From Euborellia annulipes (Eukaryota; Arthropoda; Insecta; Dermaptera; Anisolabididae): a stretch of DNA of 64,000 bases. Where the stretch lies: positions 57,037 through 121,036 of the forward strand of contig JAKCPI010002661.1 in the NCBI GenBank assembly GCA_023213315.1, given 5' to 3'. How positions within the stretch are numbered: position 1 is the stretch's first letter; every line of letters starts with the position of its first letter. Position numbers and translations under genes: made by a program. Positions 24,481 to 35,158 of the stretch are shown piece by piece. The notes beneath the pieces are model-generated. The model made no database searches. It was given only the letters and a program-made list of their open reading frames with translations, and was not told where the DNA came from.

Positions 24481-24515
24481 CTGAAGATGGTTTATAATAA
24501 ATAGACCGAGACGTC
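24481..24515 (+). ncRNA. Hammerhead-like motif, core substitution
   Basis: CTGAAGA, then stem II GGTTTAT / ATAGACC (7 bp with one wobble), then GAGA in place of GAAA, then CGTC. Flanking GGA and TCC can pair as stem I. The A-to-G change in the second core box is expected to impair activity. Confidence 0.5.
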
Positions 24516-24864
24516 TCCGACTGATTGGTTAAGCATTCAGAGAATTTTTCTTTCTTGCTGCCTCTGCTTCCATATCTCCTCTAATCTACACAAGTGGTTA
24601 AATAAATCGTAAAGAGAAAAAAGCAGCAACAACCAAAAAATTTTCAAATTTTTGGCAGTTCCTGTTCCTTTACCTCTACTAAATTTTTATTTGAGTAATA
24701 ATATAAGAGAAAAATTTTATTTTATGATTTTATTTATGAACAAAAATAAAATAAAAAATTATTTAAAAAAAAATAGAAAAATAATTTACTAAGCTTCTAT
24801 ATAAAAAAATATAGTTTATATAATAATCTTTATATGAGAAATCTTTATAACGAGAATGAAGTTA

Positions 24865-25033
24865 ATGGGTCGTTTTGATAACTTACCTACCCCAACATTA
24901 AAATAGCCTCCCTATGGGGAAATACATGGTGTTTGTCCTTCAGCTATTTTAATGCTGAAGGACACACATCATGAATTTCCCCATAGGGAGGCTAATTTAA
25001 TGTTGGGGTAGGTAAGTTATCAAAACGACCCAT
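24865..25033. repeat. Hairpin (foldback) element just 3' of mxt
   Basis: Arms of about 60-70 bp begin ATGGGTCGTTTTGATAAC and end with the complement. They share ACCTACCCCAACATTAA and CCTCCCTATGGGGAAAT blocks, and an inner pair (GTCCTTCAGC / GCTGAAGGAC). It begins 21 bp beyond the mxt stop codon in the direction of transcription, so it probably forms part of the 3' UTR. Confidence 0.8.
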
Positions 25034-25054
25034 AATGATTGAAGGAAGAAGCAT

Positions 25055-25281
25055 TCAATTTTTTTTTCTTTTAGTTTGGTTGTTAGTTAAAAGATCAGGA
25101 GACCAAAAAGAAGGGGTAGTATAAGGGACACACTGATGAGATTGCACTACCGGTTTAGAAATAATAGGCAAATCTGAAGATATTTTAAGCCAATTTTCTG
25201 GGTATCTTCTACAGATTGGATGTTCCGCAATTTTCAACAGTTCTTCAGCCGTATAAATAACTCTGCATTTCCGCTTCACTA
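25055..25281 (-). other. mxt: mxt last exon: eIF4E-binding motif
   Basis: Encodes residues 454-528. Y463-T-A-E-E-L468-L469 fits YxxxxL-phi, and is followed by KIAEHPICRRYPENW, conserved downstream of the motif in this family. A part of this exon (25,160-25,241) is duplicated exactly in the preceding intron at 25,539-25,620. Confidence 0.88.
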
Positions 25282-28200
25282 CTAAAATAAAAAAAAAGGA
25301 ATTATTAAAAATATTAATCAATTATCATGAATTTTTTTTAAGAGAACAGGAAATGTTATTTAGTATCGATCCCCATTTTTGACTCAGTAATTTAAATGGA
25401 TATGTTGATCTAAAATGACATTTTTATTGCTTCTAACTGAAATCTCCCCAGAAAGTGTGGAGATCCCGGATTCGATTTCCAAGAGCCGTGGGTATTTTTC
25501 TTTAATTTAATTAATTGACAAGGTCAAGGGAACATCCCAATAATAGGCAAATCTGAAGATATTTTAAGCCAATTTTCTGGGTATCTTCTACAGATTGGAT
25601 GTTCCGCAATTTTCAACAGTATCCCCTCCCCCTGGGGCTGATGCGAAAGATTTCGCACCCACAATCAAAATGATCTTTTAAGTATGGTTGAACTGCCGAT
25701 TTCTAAAATAAGTGAAAATTTTTTTTGGTAATAGAAGAATATTCACAAATGAACAATCAAATTTATCTAAGTTCTCTATCCCAAATGAATTTGGCAAAAT
25801 TGAAAAAAAAAAAATCCATTTCGAAGAAATGAGCTAGGCCGTGTTGACGATATGCATCAACATAAACATCTCACATTTTTATATTGAATTCGACTTTACA
25901 ATGCTATTTGAAAAACGCTATCTCAAAAGATTCTACTAATTAATTAATGGAAGCAAATCATATGTTGAAGACTTTTGCATATTTTTATTATAGAAATTTT
26001 TATATTTAAAAATTTTTATTCTATTTCATATAAAACACAAATAATAAAAATATTACCATTAGTGTTTGTAGTATATGGTTTCCTTAATTTGTCAACTTTC
26101 TGCCCATTGGGTATATCTTCTGTTTTGCTAATTAAAAGCTGCTTCTAAAAGAAAATGAAATAAATTTAAAATTATTAAAAAATTATTTCTTATCTTATCT
26201 TATACTATTAAACGAGCAAAGTACGTTTGTTATATGTAAGCATAACAGTTCTCGAAAAAGGCTCAAACGATTTTTTTCAAATTTTAAATATATACTATTT
26301 ATCGTCCCAATATGAAATTGCGCTAGGTCTCATGTTTTTAAATTAAAAATTTTTTAATTTTCTTGGAATCCCCTTTAATGATTTCTCTAAAATATTAAAT
26401 ATTTCCTAGTTCTGGTATAGAAAACAAATTGCCCAAGGTACGTCTTCGGAAAACCTCGAGTATGAAAAACTTTACTTATACTGTACAGTGTATATAAGGA
26501 TTGCTCATTGATTTGGTTGTTAATGAAGGTTTAGAATCAAACACTGGGCTAAAATAAAATGGTTTAATTTGTTTTCTTACTGGCTCAATTGGTGGTCGCG
26601 GTGGTTGTTGCAGTGCTGCGAATAGTAAAGATCTTCCCACCGCACTTGCTCCTCCTTGATTTGTATTTTCATTTGCATCCTGTATCAATTCGAAAAACAA
26701 ACAATATAAATGTGAGGAATTAAAATTTCTATTAAAAATGAACTTTACCTGATAATTATTCAATTCATCAATAATATGCATATTTCCTTTTTCTTCTTGT
26801 TCTTCTGCGATTTCTTCAACTTCAAAACTAAAAAAAAAAATAATAATAATAATAATTTTAATAATTGAATTATTAACCTTGGGTAAAGGAAAGTTGTGTT
26901 CTGTGCTTGTCACACCAAATTTTTTTGTGACGAGATATATTTAGTTTCCGAAAATACGGTACATTTCAAGAATTAAAATTTATAAACATATTTATATTTT
27001 TTTTAACATGGCAACCATTTCTCCTATTTTTTTCCTATTAAGTATAAGAGTAAAGTGGTCTTCAGAATATACATTTTAAAGAACATCTAAAAAATAATTG
27101 ATTTATGAATTTCAATTAAAATCGTTGGAGCGATTTGAGAAAATCGAAAAAAACTGAAAAAGTACATCAGTTAAGTAAGTACTAGTACTTTTTGGCCGAT
27201 TTTGTTCAAAAGCTTATTTACACGCCTCAGGGGGGGGGGGGGTGCCCAACTTAAATATAAAATTTCAACCTCGTAGCTCTTTTGGTTCTTGAGATATTTT
27301 GTTTACAGACAGATCATGTTGCGGAAACCACTTTTTGAGATTCAGGGGAACTCAAAACGTGTATATCCATCATCGACATCGAATTTTTGACATGAAAGCA
27401 ATACTTTCTATATATTAACGTATTCAGATAAGAGAAAGTAAAAGTGCAATTATCGATTTTAAATATTTTTTTATCCAAATCTATAAACAATCACACGAAA
27501 ATTGGAACAGTATCTTGTTTCAAGTTTATTTTTCAGAAACGATTTTTGGCCAAATTTGATTTTAATTCATATTTCCCTTATCGTAATGATCTTCCTTGTG
27601 GGTATGTTTAAGAAAATATCCTATACACTAAGTTCTAATCTAATTAAAAAAACCTTAAATCATCAATAAAAAATCTAATTAAGACCTATAATTAAAAAAA
27701 TTTACAATTGTAGTTTATTTTTGTTTTCCTTAATTTCTGATGATACTAATTAATACTTACTTTGCATATGGGTCATTATTCCTATTTTTTTCCAATTCAT
27801 TTAATAAATGTTCATCCAAAATCACTTTTGCCGTCTGAAAAAAACATTGAATAATTAATTAATAACTAAAAACAAATTTAATATTCAATTAATTACCTTT
27901 ACGACATCACAATCACTTCCAATGATTTTTATGGTATGCCTTCCAACACTCACAGTATATTTAAACTCCATATTTGAGTGCAATGAGTGACTTCGTTGGA
28001 GAGTTCGATTTCCTGCGAAAATAAACATTGTTTTTTTAAATAACAATTTTATAATATCTTTTATAATCCAAGAATGATCTTTTTAATATATTTTTTTTTT
28101 TTTTTAATAAACGGTTTTTACTTTAATCTTTTAAGTTATGTATCGTTATAAATAAATTTGGATTCACGAACATACAAATTCTAAGCACTTAAAAATTCTG

Positions 28201-31200
28201 TTAAAAAAATATTAAAGAAAATAATTTTTTTTTAATTTATAAAAAAAAAAATATTTTAGAAAAAAAATAAAATTTATTAAAATAAAAAGTAAAATAGATT
28301 CTAGAACACATTTTGTATCTATTGTGCAATAGTTGATTGCTCCGATTCAAGCCAATTGAACTACTTGAAAAAGAGTCTAGTCAAAAAGTTGTACAGTATT
28401 ATTATTTTAATAAATAAATTTAAATAATTCAAAATGTGGTCTAAAATTAAAAACTTACACAATAATAATAATAATAAAACAACAAATGCATTAATAAAAT
28501 TAGATTATATTTATTTCTAAAAGTTAATACAGAAGAATCCCGACAATTCGTATCGACCTGGGACCGACACTTTGGAACGAATTATCAGAAATACCAATTA
28601 TCGGGAGCACAAAATTATTTAAATATTAATCCGAAGACTGAATTGTAGGAAAGAAAAAATATAAGAGAATTTCTGTCTTCTTCTCCTCATTTCCTTTGAA
28701 TTTCCTCAATCGCTCACCGTCCCCTCTTGAAAACAGTACGAATTAACAAGATTTTTAAGCTGAAAAATTCGAATTGCAAGTATATGACGTTTTAAGTGAC
28801 CCCGAGCAAAAAAATAATACGAGGGGACTGAAATGTATTGCTTTTATCCCAGTTATCGGGATTTTTTTCTGGGGACCGGCATGCTTGTACGAATTAGCAG
28901 ATAATAGGAATTATCGGGATTCCACTGTATTTTGCAGACTAACCGGAATGGTTAAAATTTTCATCATCTGAAGCACTCGAGTTAATACTCGAACTCGAGC
29001 CACAAATTCTTTCTTTTTCGGTTATCTCCCTAATTGGAGATGCATTCCTTCTTATGGTGTCCTCTATGAGTTGTTTCGCAAATCTTAAAAATAAGACAAT
29101 TTACAATGACAATGTTGTATTATAAAAAAAAAGTAGTATAAGATGGACGCACTGACCACAAATAAATGAAAAATCTGGTGTGACTGGTGCTCTTACCTTC
29201 AGCAATAGAAAGTTGTGTTCGGTCACACCAGATTTTGTGTCGACGACATCCAGTATTTTTAGTTTCTGGCAGTAGGCCTATATAAGAATTCAAGAGGTAA
29301 ATTTATAAACATAGAAAGATATTTATATTTTTTATCATGACAACTATTTCACGTATTTTTAGTACAAGAGTAAAGTGGCTTCAAACATTGTTGAGGGTAA
29401 AATGAGAATATACATTTTAAAAAGGATATAGAAATTAATTGATTTATGAATTTTAATAAAATCGTTAGAGTGAATTTTTCAAAAAAACGAAACCTTGAAT
29501 TTTCAATGTTTATAAATTTTATATCTTGTATTCAAATGTACAGTACTCTCGCAAACTAAATATATGTCGGCACAAAGAATCTGGTAAAATAAGCACAGAA
29601 CAACTTTCAATTACCGAACCTAAAAGAAAGTTTTTGACCAACACACCAGATATTTTGGCCTCAGAGGGCTTCAAAATCTCTTCAAATTTCAACAATTAAT
29701 TTTTGAGATGAATGCATTCTATATATAGAAATATATATTTGAAATTTCTTCTATTAATGTATAAAAAAGTTTCCACACTGTGAGATCTAGAGGAAGATGT
29801 GCCTATAATTTTTTAAAGATCCAAGAATTGTTTCTTATTCAGCTATAACCCCTCGTCTTTATTGAACAAGTTATTCTTAAGGTTTATTAAATAAAAATAA
29901 ATCAGGAAACCGAATGGAACTTTGCAGCCAGGAGATTAAATAAAAAATCATTTTTTTTTAATTTTTACTTGCTGACGTTTCGGTCGTCTGTCACGACCTT
30001 CATCAGGGCAAATAATTGTCAACAATACCTAAGATCATGTATTGTTGACAATTATTTGCCCTGATGAAGGTGTCGTGACAGACGACCGAAACGTCGGCAA
30101 GTAAAAATTAAATAAAAGGTTTTTTATTTAATATCCTGACTGCAAAGTTCCATTCGGTTTCCTGATTAAATCTCCACAACCATAACACATCAAATTAAAT
30201 AAATAAACTTACGAAATATTCTCCTCATTCGGTCCAGTTATTTGTACCAATCGTTCGCGGGCCCCAGGATTAACTAAAAACAAAAAAACTAAAATGTCCA
30301 ACGATAAAATCATTTGTAAACAAAATTTTTGGGAAATTTATAAAAAATGGTTAAAAATATTACAGGTAACAACAGAAAATAATGGGCTCAGTATATTGTA
30401 ATTGAATGATTACAAGGGGAGACCCATGATAGGAGAAAATTTTTGCTGACAGTGTTTTTTGAATGAGGTCCCCTACCCACCTGCTGCAGATTTCAAATAG
30501 TCTTCAATTACGATAAAACCTAATGAAATTTTTCATAAAGACTTGCTACAAACCCGTTATAAAACATTTATTTCAATTTTGAAAATGGAAAATGACTATT
30601 AAAATTTTATTAACATTTTTATCAAATAAAACTATAAATTCTGGGACAATTTTAATGAGAAATAATTAATTTAAAATTAAAATAAGTCAGTTTATCATGG
30701 TGTTTCATAAATTCATGCGCTTTACGTATTTTTTTTTTGACATCATTCCATATATTTTCAGGCAATGAAAAAAAAGCAAATTAGAAAAGTCTTTATTATA
30801 AGCTATATTTATTTTGTTCCTATACAAATATGAAATAACATTTTCTAGAATCCTAATCTTTTTTTTAATAATGTTAGTTTACAAAAAAATTGTTAACATA
30901 TTTATTATTCAAAACATATGGAAGAAAAATTAATGATAATTAATACTTAAAAAAAACTTCGGCGTCGGGTGGGTTCTCTCAAGCTACACAATAGTGAATT
31001 ACGAACTGGTGGCTTGTTTGGTGGAAAAAATTGAAAAACATTTAATTAAAAACAGCTTTTGAACGAGTGAAGCAAAATAAGATTTAACAAAAAAAAAATT
31101 TTGCCATCAAGTTGAAAACAGAAATATAAATTTGAAAGTGATAATATTAATAAAAAATAGAAAATTTTGGTATAGAAAACAAACTACGAATGATCTCGTC

Positions 31201-33611
31201 TTTGGGACTAGTTTTTAGTTTTTCCAATTTTATTTTAATTTATTTTAAGAAAAAACCACCGAGCTCCAGCTCGGACATCCCGGAACTTAGATATTATATA
31301 CAGAGGCGTTTTTAGGGGGGGGGGGAGCAGAATCGGGCATTGTTCCCCAGCCCCCCAAGGGTTCTGATCTTTTTTAAATTTTATATTATACAAAATAAAA
31401 TATTTCAAAATATATTTATTTACCGGTATATAAACTGTAAAAAATTAACAAATTAATTAAATATCTTTTGGCCAAATTTGAGATACCTATTTGTAAGTAA
31501 ATTTTAAGATAAAAAAGTTTACCCCCTTTAAAAAAAAAGATGAAATGACGTCACTGATTATATACGGGTACTCCTTAAGTGGTGTTGCTGAAGTTTGTTT
31601 ATTTGAGAAAGAAAACGCTCAATTTTCAGCTGCTGAAAATTGAGCGTTTTCTTTCTATAATATAAATTACCAAAAATATTTCTTCCTTATCTTTTGTTTA
31701 GAGTATTTCTAGTTTTAGCTGAGTTAAACTTTACAATGCGTTATTAGTTTCATGCCAAAAGCATAAAAAGTTAAAACATTTTATTCGAGGAGTTGCAGAG
31801 CGGTTTATTTTACCTCTCTGGAACGAGATGATGGTCTCACTTAACTCCTCGATCATATGAACCCTTCGACCTTTGATGCCCATCACTAGGGACAGAACCA
31901 ACTCTTACTCTATTTAATAATTCTCTATCATTGGAAACTAATTAATAAAAATAAAATGAAACGATAAAATAAAAAAATAATTATGATAATTCAGACATAA
32001 ATGCATTATTAAATTATTAATGGAAATAATTTAATAATTTGGATTTTTAAAAGCAAAAATTTTTTTTTAAATTCTCTTTAAATATAATAAGAAACCTCAT
32101 TAATTCAATTAAATTCTTTAACCTTCGTACGGTCTTCGTTTTAACCCTACACAAGAAGTCTTTGGGGTCATATTGACCCCAAGCTTTATTCTCATTATAT
32201 TAGATTGAAGGAACCTTTTTCACAATATTATATTATTTGAATAATAAACATTGCGGAAACCGGCCAGCAATAAATATAATAATAAAATAATAATAGAAGG
32301 GCTTTAAATACTAATGGGGTCATATAGACCCCAAGAACGGATGTGTGACAATTTCTATATTGCCCTAAATAAATTATTTTAAAAATTCTAATTGTGTAAT
32401 TCATATTTAGAACGACAAAAAAATAAAAGTCAAAAAGGGAGAAATTTCCAAATATAATAGTTGAAAGGATAAGTGCTCTTGGGGTCATATAGACCCCAAA
32501 GATCGTATGAAGGTTAAACAGAAATCATCTTCAATTTGTAAATAAGTGTTTGAGTTGAGATGAAAATTTGTAAAATGGTTGAAGAATAATTTCTATATTA
32601 TATGTAAAAGAAATTAAAAATTAGCTACGTTCTAATTAATGAATTTTAAAGATAAAATTATCTTATTGTCTTAAATATTTTTTTCTATATGAACAATAAA
32701 TTTTACCTTTTCCTGAATCAGAATTTCTTATTATGACTTCGTCTTTGGAATAGTTTTTTCCTGGGATTTTAGTAGGCTTAGTAAACTTCCCGGAGGCTTT
32801 AATAATCTCTCCTGGACTCAAAACTGGCACAGGGGGCGAAGATTGAAGCAGAGATTGCCCTAAGCTCAGTAGCGGTGGAGAAGTTGGAGTTGAAGCAGAA
32901 TTTATACCATCAACCGATATGTCCTAATGCAAAAATTTAGTCCATTAAAAAAACAAAATTACATATCGCATTTAATTTTTATCATTGGTATTGGAAAAAC
33001 TTACATCTATTTGATTTTGCTGCCTTTGCTTGTAAAATATTATCATTGAATCAGTGGAGAGCCAGTTAATGGCTCTCAGCTCGATCAACTCCAAAAGACT
33101 AAGACGAGATCTCGTATCGAGTCTTGGATCCCTCGATCCATTGCGGAACACCATAAATGCTCGATCTAAACGATCTAAAATAATGAGCAAAAAAAGTAAA
33201 ATTTCTGTTCTTCTTAAATTAAAGGGCTGAACTTTTGTGGTAATGTAAATTTTGTAAATGGCAAAAAATTTTCGATTAAAATAATACCTTTATATAAGTG
33301 CTCTAATTGAGGTCCATAAGCTTTTAAAGAGTTCCAAAGCGTGTTTATTTGGGTAGACGTAGATTGATCCAAGGATTGAGAGGTACTGCTAAGTTGCTGG
33401 GAACATAAATCAACCAAATTTATTATCTCTTCGGCTGAAAAAAAAAATCATTAATTAAAAAAGGCTTTAAAAAAATTTGCGAATTCAAGTAAATATTCTA
33501 CAAACTATTCATACCTGATTGTGATTTTTCACAAGCTTTATTCAATTTTAATGGCCTTGGTTTATCTATTTTTCTTATAGTTTTTGGCAATTTTGCCATT
33601 GCCGTGGTCAT
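25055..33611 (-). CDS. mxt: Mextli-like eIF4E-binding translation factor (MIF4G-KH-4EBM)
   Basis: Thirteen coding exons join in consistent phase to 528 codons plus stop: 33611-33515, 33434-33288, 33174-33005, 32923-32707, 31885-31814, 30273-30213, 29083-28944, 28012-27897, 27834-27761, 26827-26749, 26679-26581, 26144-26057, 25281-25055. All introns are GT-AG. The start ATG lies 2 bases into an exon whose acceptor is TTCTGTTTTAG, so a 5' UTR exon must exist upstream. In order the protein has a MIF4G-like helical region (residues about 33-138), a serine/proline linker, a KH domain (about 199-275) with G-I-K-G at 213-216, an acidic linker, and YTAEELL (463-469), a canonical YxxxxL-phi eIF4E-binding motif. 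This order is that of Drosophila Mextli, a cytoplasmic eIF4E-binding protein that promotes translation. The Drosophila protein is longer, mainly in linkers. Exon boundaries are from sequence alone. Confidence 0.92.
25455..25538 (+). mobile_element. SINE family C fragment in mxt intron 12
   Basis: GGATTCGATTTCCAAG is a B box like GGGGTTCGATTCCCGG of the copy at 56,619, followed by a GACAAGGTCAAGGGAACAT-type body. It abuts the duplicated exon piece at 25,539. Confidence 0.5.
25539..25620 (-). repeat. 82-bp exact copy of mxt last-exon coding sequence inside the intron
   Basis: Identical over 82 bases to 25,160-25,241 and in the same orientation, 379 bp away. The copied piece covers the region after the eIF4E-binding motif plus its last residues. 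It lacks the splice acceptor, so it is unlikely to be used as an exon. Confidence 0.9.
26880..27441 (+). mobile_element. Repeat A copy in mxt intron 9
   Basis: Collinear with 5,812-6,390, including GGCAACCATTTCTCCTAT, TACTAGTACTTTTTGGCCG and the terminal AGATAAGAGAAAGT. It lies in the intron between 27,760 and 26,828, antisense to mxt. Confidence 0.75.
27485..27600. mobile_element. Tc1-like element end
   Basis: CACACGAAAATTGGAACAGT resembles 53,818 (CTCACACCAAAATTGGAACA). The next stretch (CGATTTTTGGCCAAATTTG) matches 55,850-55,940 inverted. It is a fragment in mxt intron 9. Confidence 0.5.
28530..28927. mobile_element. pogo/Tigger-like MITE in mxt intron 7
   Basis: Ends are CAGAAGAATCCCGACAATTC and the complement of CAGTGGAATCCCGATAATTC, flanked by TA on both sides. 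Subterminal repeats of ATTATCGGGA type follow. It ends only 16 bp from the exon 7 splice donor at 28,943. Confidence 0.8.
29168..29762 (+). mobile_element. Repeat A copy in mxt intron 6
   Basis: Starts TCTGGTGTGACTGGTGC and contains GGTCACACCAGATTTTGTG as the 5' hairpin, then the TTTAGTTTCTGGCAGTAGG block. The 3' half is degraded. Confidence 0.65.
29974..30006 (-). ncRNA. Hammerhead ribozyme-like motif
   Basis: On the minus strand: CTGATGA, stem II GGTCGT / ACGACC (6 bp, loop GACAG), GAAA, CGTC. The ACGT after GAA is self-complementary, so stem III would form between two molecules or two motifs, as in dimeric hammerheads of Penelope-like elements. Stem I pairs TTTGC with GCAAG. Confidence 0.7.
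30061..30095 (+). ncRNA. Hammerhead ribozyme-like motif, complete core
   Basis: CTGATGA (30,061-30,067), stem II GGT(GT)CGT / ACGACC, GAAA (30,088-30,091), GTC cleavage site (30,093-30,095). Stem I is 7 bp, ATTTGCC with GGCAAGT, one wobble. Stem III is the palindromic ACGT. This is the best-formed copy in the window and lies in mxt intron 6, antisense to mxt. Confidence 0.75.
31301..31556. mobile_element. hAT-like element in mxt intron 5
   Basis: ATTATATA is duplicated at 31,293-31,300 and 31,557-31,564. Begins CAGAGGCGTTTTTAGGGG and ends ATGACGTCACTG; the ends match poorly beyond the first few bases. Confidence 0.7.
31606..31656. repeat. Perfect 25-bp palindrome with 1-bp spacer (mxt intron 5)
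   Basis: Bases 31,606-31,630 and 31,632-31,656 are exact reverse complements (AGAAAGAAAACGCTCAATTT...). A hairpin with a single unpaired base is possible in DNA or RNA. Confidence 0.85.
32122..32513. mobile_element. piggyBac-like MITE in mxt intron 4
   Basis: TTAA flanks both sides (32,118-32,121 and 32,514-32,517). Ends are CCTTCGTACGGTCTT and the complement of CCTTCATACGATCTTTGG. Three copies of GGGGTCATAT(A/T)GACCCC lie at about 32,165, 32,315 and 32,480, a subterminal palindrome pattern seen in piggyBac-type elements. Confidence 0.8.
33005..33434 (-). other. mxt: mxt exons 2-3: MIF4G-like region
   Basis: Exons 33434-33288 and 33174-33005 encode residues 33-138. The second contains LDRAFMVFRNGSRDPRLDT and LLELIELRAINW, the most characteristic Mextli segment I recognise. 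In Drosophila Mextli this region is a MIF4G-like fold. The two exons are separated by a 113-bp intron. Confidence 0.85.
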
Positions 33612-35037
33612 AACTAAAACAGAAAATGGAATGAAGACATTGTTATATAATTATAAAAAATGTTTTTGACGATGCACATAAATTAAAATACAATTAGCAA
33701 AAATCAAAAACCGATTTTTTTTTACTCAGTTATGATTTACCTAAAAGACCCATTAGTCCCATTAGTTATTTTTAAGAAAATTCTGGTAGCACCAATTCCG
33801 AAATTTGATTCTGAGTAAAAAATTAAGGACACCACTGGATGTAGAGATTTGATATCGACAGATATTGCGATTTTGAAAAGAAATAGATTTTTTTTTCTAG
33901 TTAATAGAATATTTCAAGTAAATTATTACTTTGGAAACGATAATAAATTTTATTTTTTAATGAATTCTTATTTCTGCGCAGGAAAGATCAAGAGCCCAAA
34001 CAGAAACATATACAATACTAAGAAATAAAAACTTGCAATTTATTAAATTATTTATGAGAATAGAAATTTCATTAATTTTAATGATTTTTTTTTAAGATTA
34101 TAAGTGGGCTTTTATTTAATAATAATAATAAAATGTTTATTTGTATGCTAAAATAATTTATTTTATTTAAACAGATTAAATTTCAGTCTAAAAATGAAAA
34201 TATTTAAATTTTATTTCAGAGTTTTATAAAAACTTAAACATTTTATTTTGCGTTTTTCTAACTGCTGCTATAACTGCAATAGAATAAAAATATTAAACAA
34301 AAAATGAAAAAATTTCAATCCAATATAATTTTAGGTTAGATTGAATTTTTTTCATAAAATTTTTATCATCTAATATTTAATTAAATTAATTTTTAAAAAG
34401 ACATTTTTATAGAAATGTTATGTTTAATATGAGGTGGCCTAAATATGGGCAACCAATATCTAATGAATAAAAGTAATTAAGAATAGCTTATGAATCATTC
34501 ATTATAGAAATAATATAAAACGAAAGAACCTGTGAATGGGCCTGGGCGAAGTAAATATCGTATGACGTATCGTTTAGGAATTTGTTAAATAAAAGATTAC
34601 TTGGTGGATAATCGTTAACGGTTCATTTGTTTTGTTCCAGTTTTTGTTAAAAGTTGTCATTTGAGAAATAGAAACTTGAGAGAGGAAATGAAATAAAAAA
34701 ACGTCATAAGATGAAAGTTTTTTAGCAATGGATGGTGTTGTCATCTAGCAGCGAAAGGATCAAACATATGGGAAAAAATTAAATTTTTGTGCAGTTCAAA
34801 ATGGAACAATTTTACTAAATATTCTACAATGAAAAAAAAAAAAATTTTAATTGATGTGATCATCATATAAACGGTGGTCTTCTCTATTAATATATATAAA
34901 CTTCAGATGTAAATATTATAATTTGGACATTTTTGTATACATTTTTTATACACAAAATATTTAAACTTTTTTTATAAAATTATCACTTGCTTTTGGCCTA
35001 TCTGCTACTACCTCTCAAAAGGTTAACAAAAGCTTCT

Positions 35038-35158
35038 TTTTTTTTATTTCATTTAAGGTCTTTTTCAGCATCGAAGGCCATTTAAACCCCGTCTCTATTT
35101 ATTTCATTTGAATTGGTAGCCAATCCAATTGAAATAAATATTCATATGTCGCATTAGC
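35038..35158 (-). mobile_element. SINE family B, partial
   Basis: Minus-strand AAATAGAGACGGGGTTTAAA, GGCCTTCGATGCTGAAAAAG and the poly(A) end match the copy at 21,189. The tRNA-like head is absent. Confidence 0.6.

Larger units (their letters stand above)
23239..24586. repeat. Palindrome with hammerheads, split by a Tc1-like MITE
   Basis: Left arm 23,239-23,634 and right arm 24,190-24,586 are near-perfect inverted copies of about 395 bp, both including GGCTGCCTC-like ends and ATGCTTTACCAATCAG-like blocks. Each arm holds a hammerhead-like motif near its outer third, pointing outward. The only sequence between the arms is a 555-bp MITE inserted at the TA in the centre. Confidence 0.85.
29905..30167. 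repeat. Compact inverted repeat with two hammerheads (mxt intron 6)
   Basis: The two arms meet near 30,034 and share AGGAAACCGAATGGAACTTT at the ends and the hammerhead sequence inside. Almost the whole 263-bp unit is palindromic. It lies in the intron between 30,212 and 29,084. Confidence 0.85.
28944..32923 (-). other. mxt: mxt exons 4-7: linker and KH domain
   Basis: The KH domain is split over exons 32923-32707 (end), 31885-31814, 30273-30213 and 29083-28944. Exon 5 is only 72 bp and encodes VMGIKGRRVHMIEEL, which includes the GxxG loop. Exon 6 (61 bp) encodes NPGARERLVQITGPNEEN. Exon 7 starts with FAKQLIEDTIRRNASP, the last helix. The exon 5 acceptor was chosen at 31,885 (TTCTGTCCCTAG) because it alone keeps phase and restores GK-V-MGIKG. 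Exon 7 ends at a GTTAGT donor. Confidence 0.85.

Noticed and set aside
26476..26913. Single 145-codon gene on the minus strand
   Set aside because: It is a read-through of mxt exons 10 and 11 and the intron between them; the real donors are at 26,749 and 26,581.
28774..28971. 65-codon plus-strand frame opposite mxt
   Set aside because: Antisense reading of the pogo-like MITE and mxt exon 7.
31814..31957. Longer version of mxt exon 5 using the TTTATTAATTAG acceptor
   Set aside because: That acceptor is out of frame with the conserved MGIKGRR segment; the acceptor at 31,886 keeps frame and has a better pyrimidine tract.
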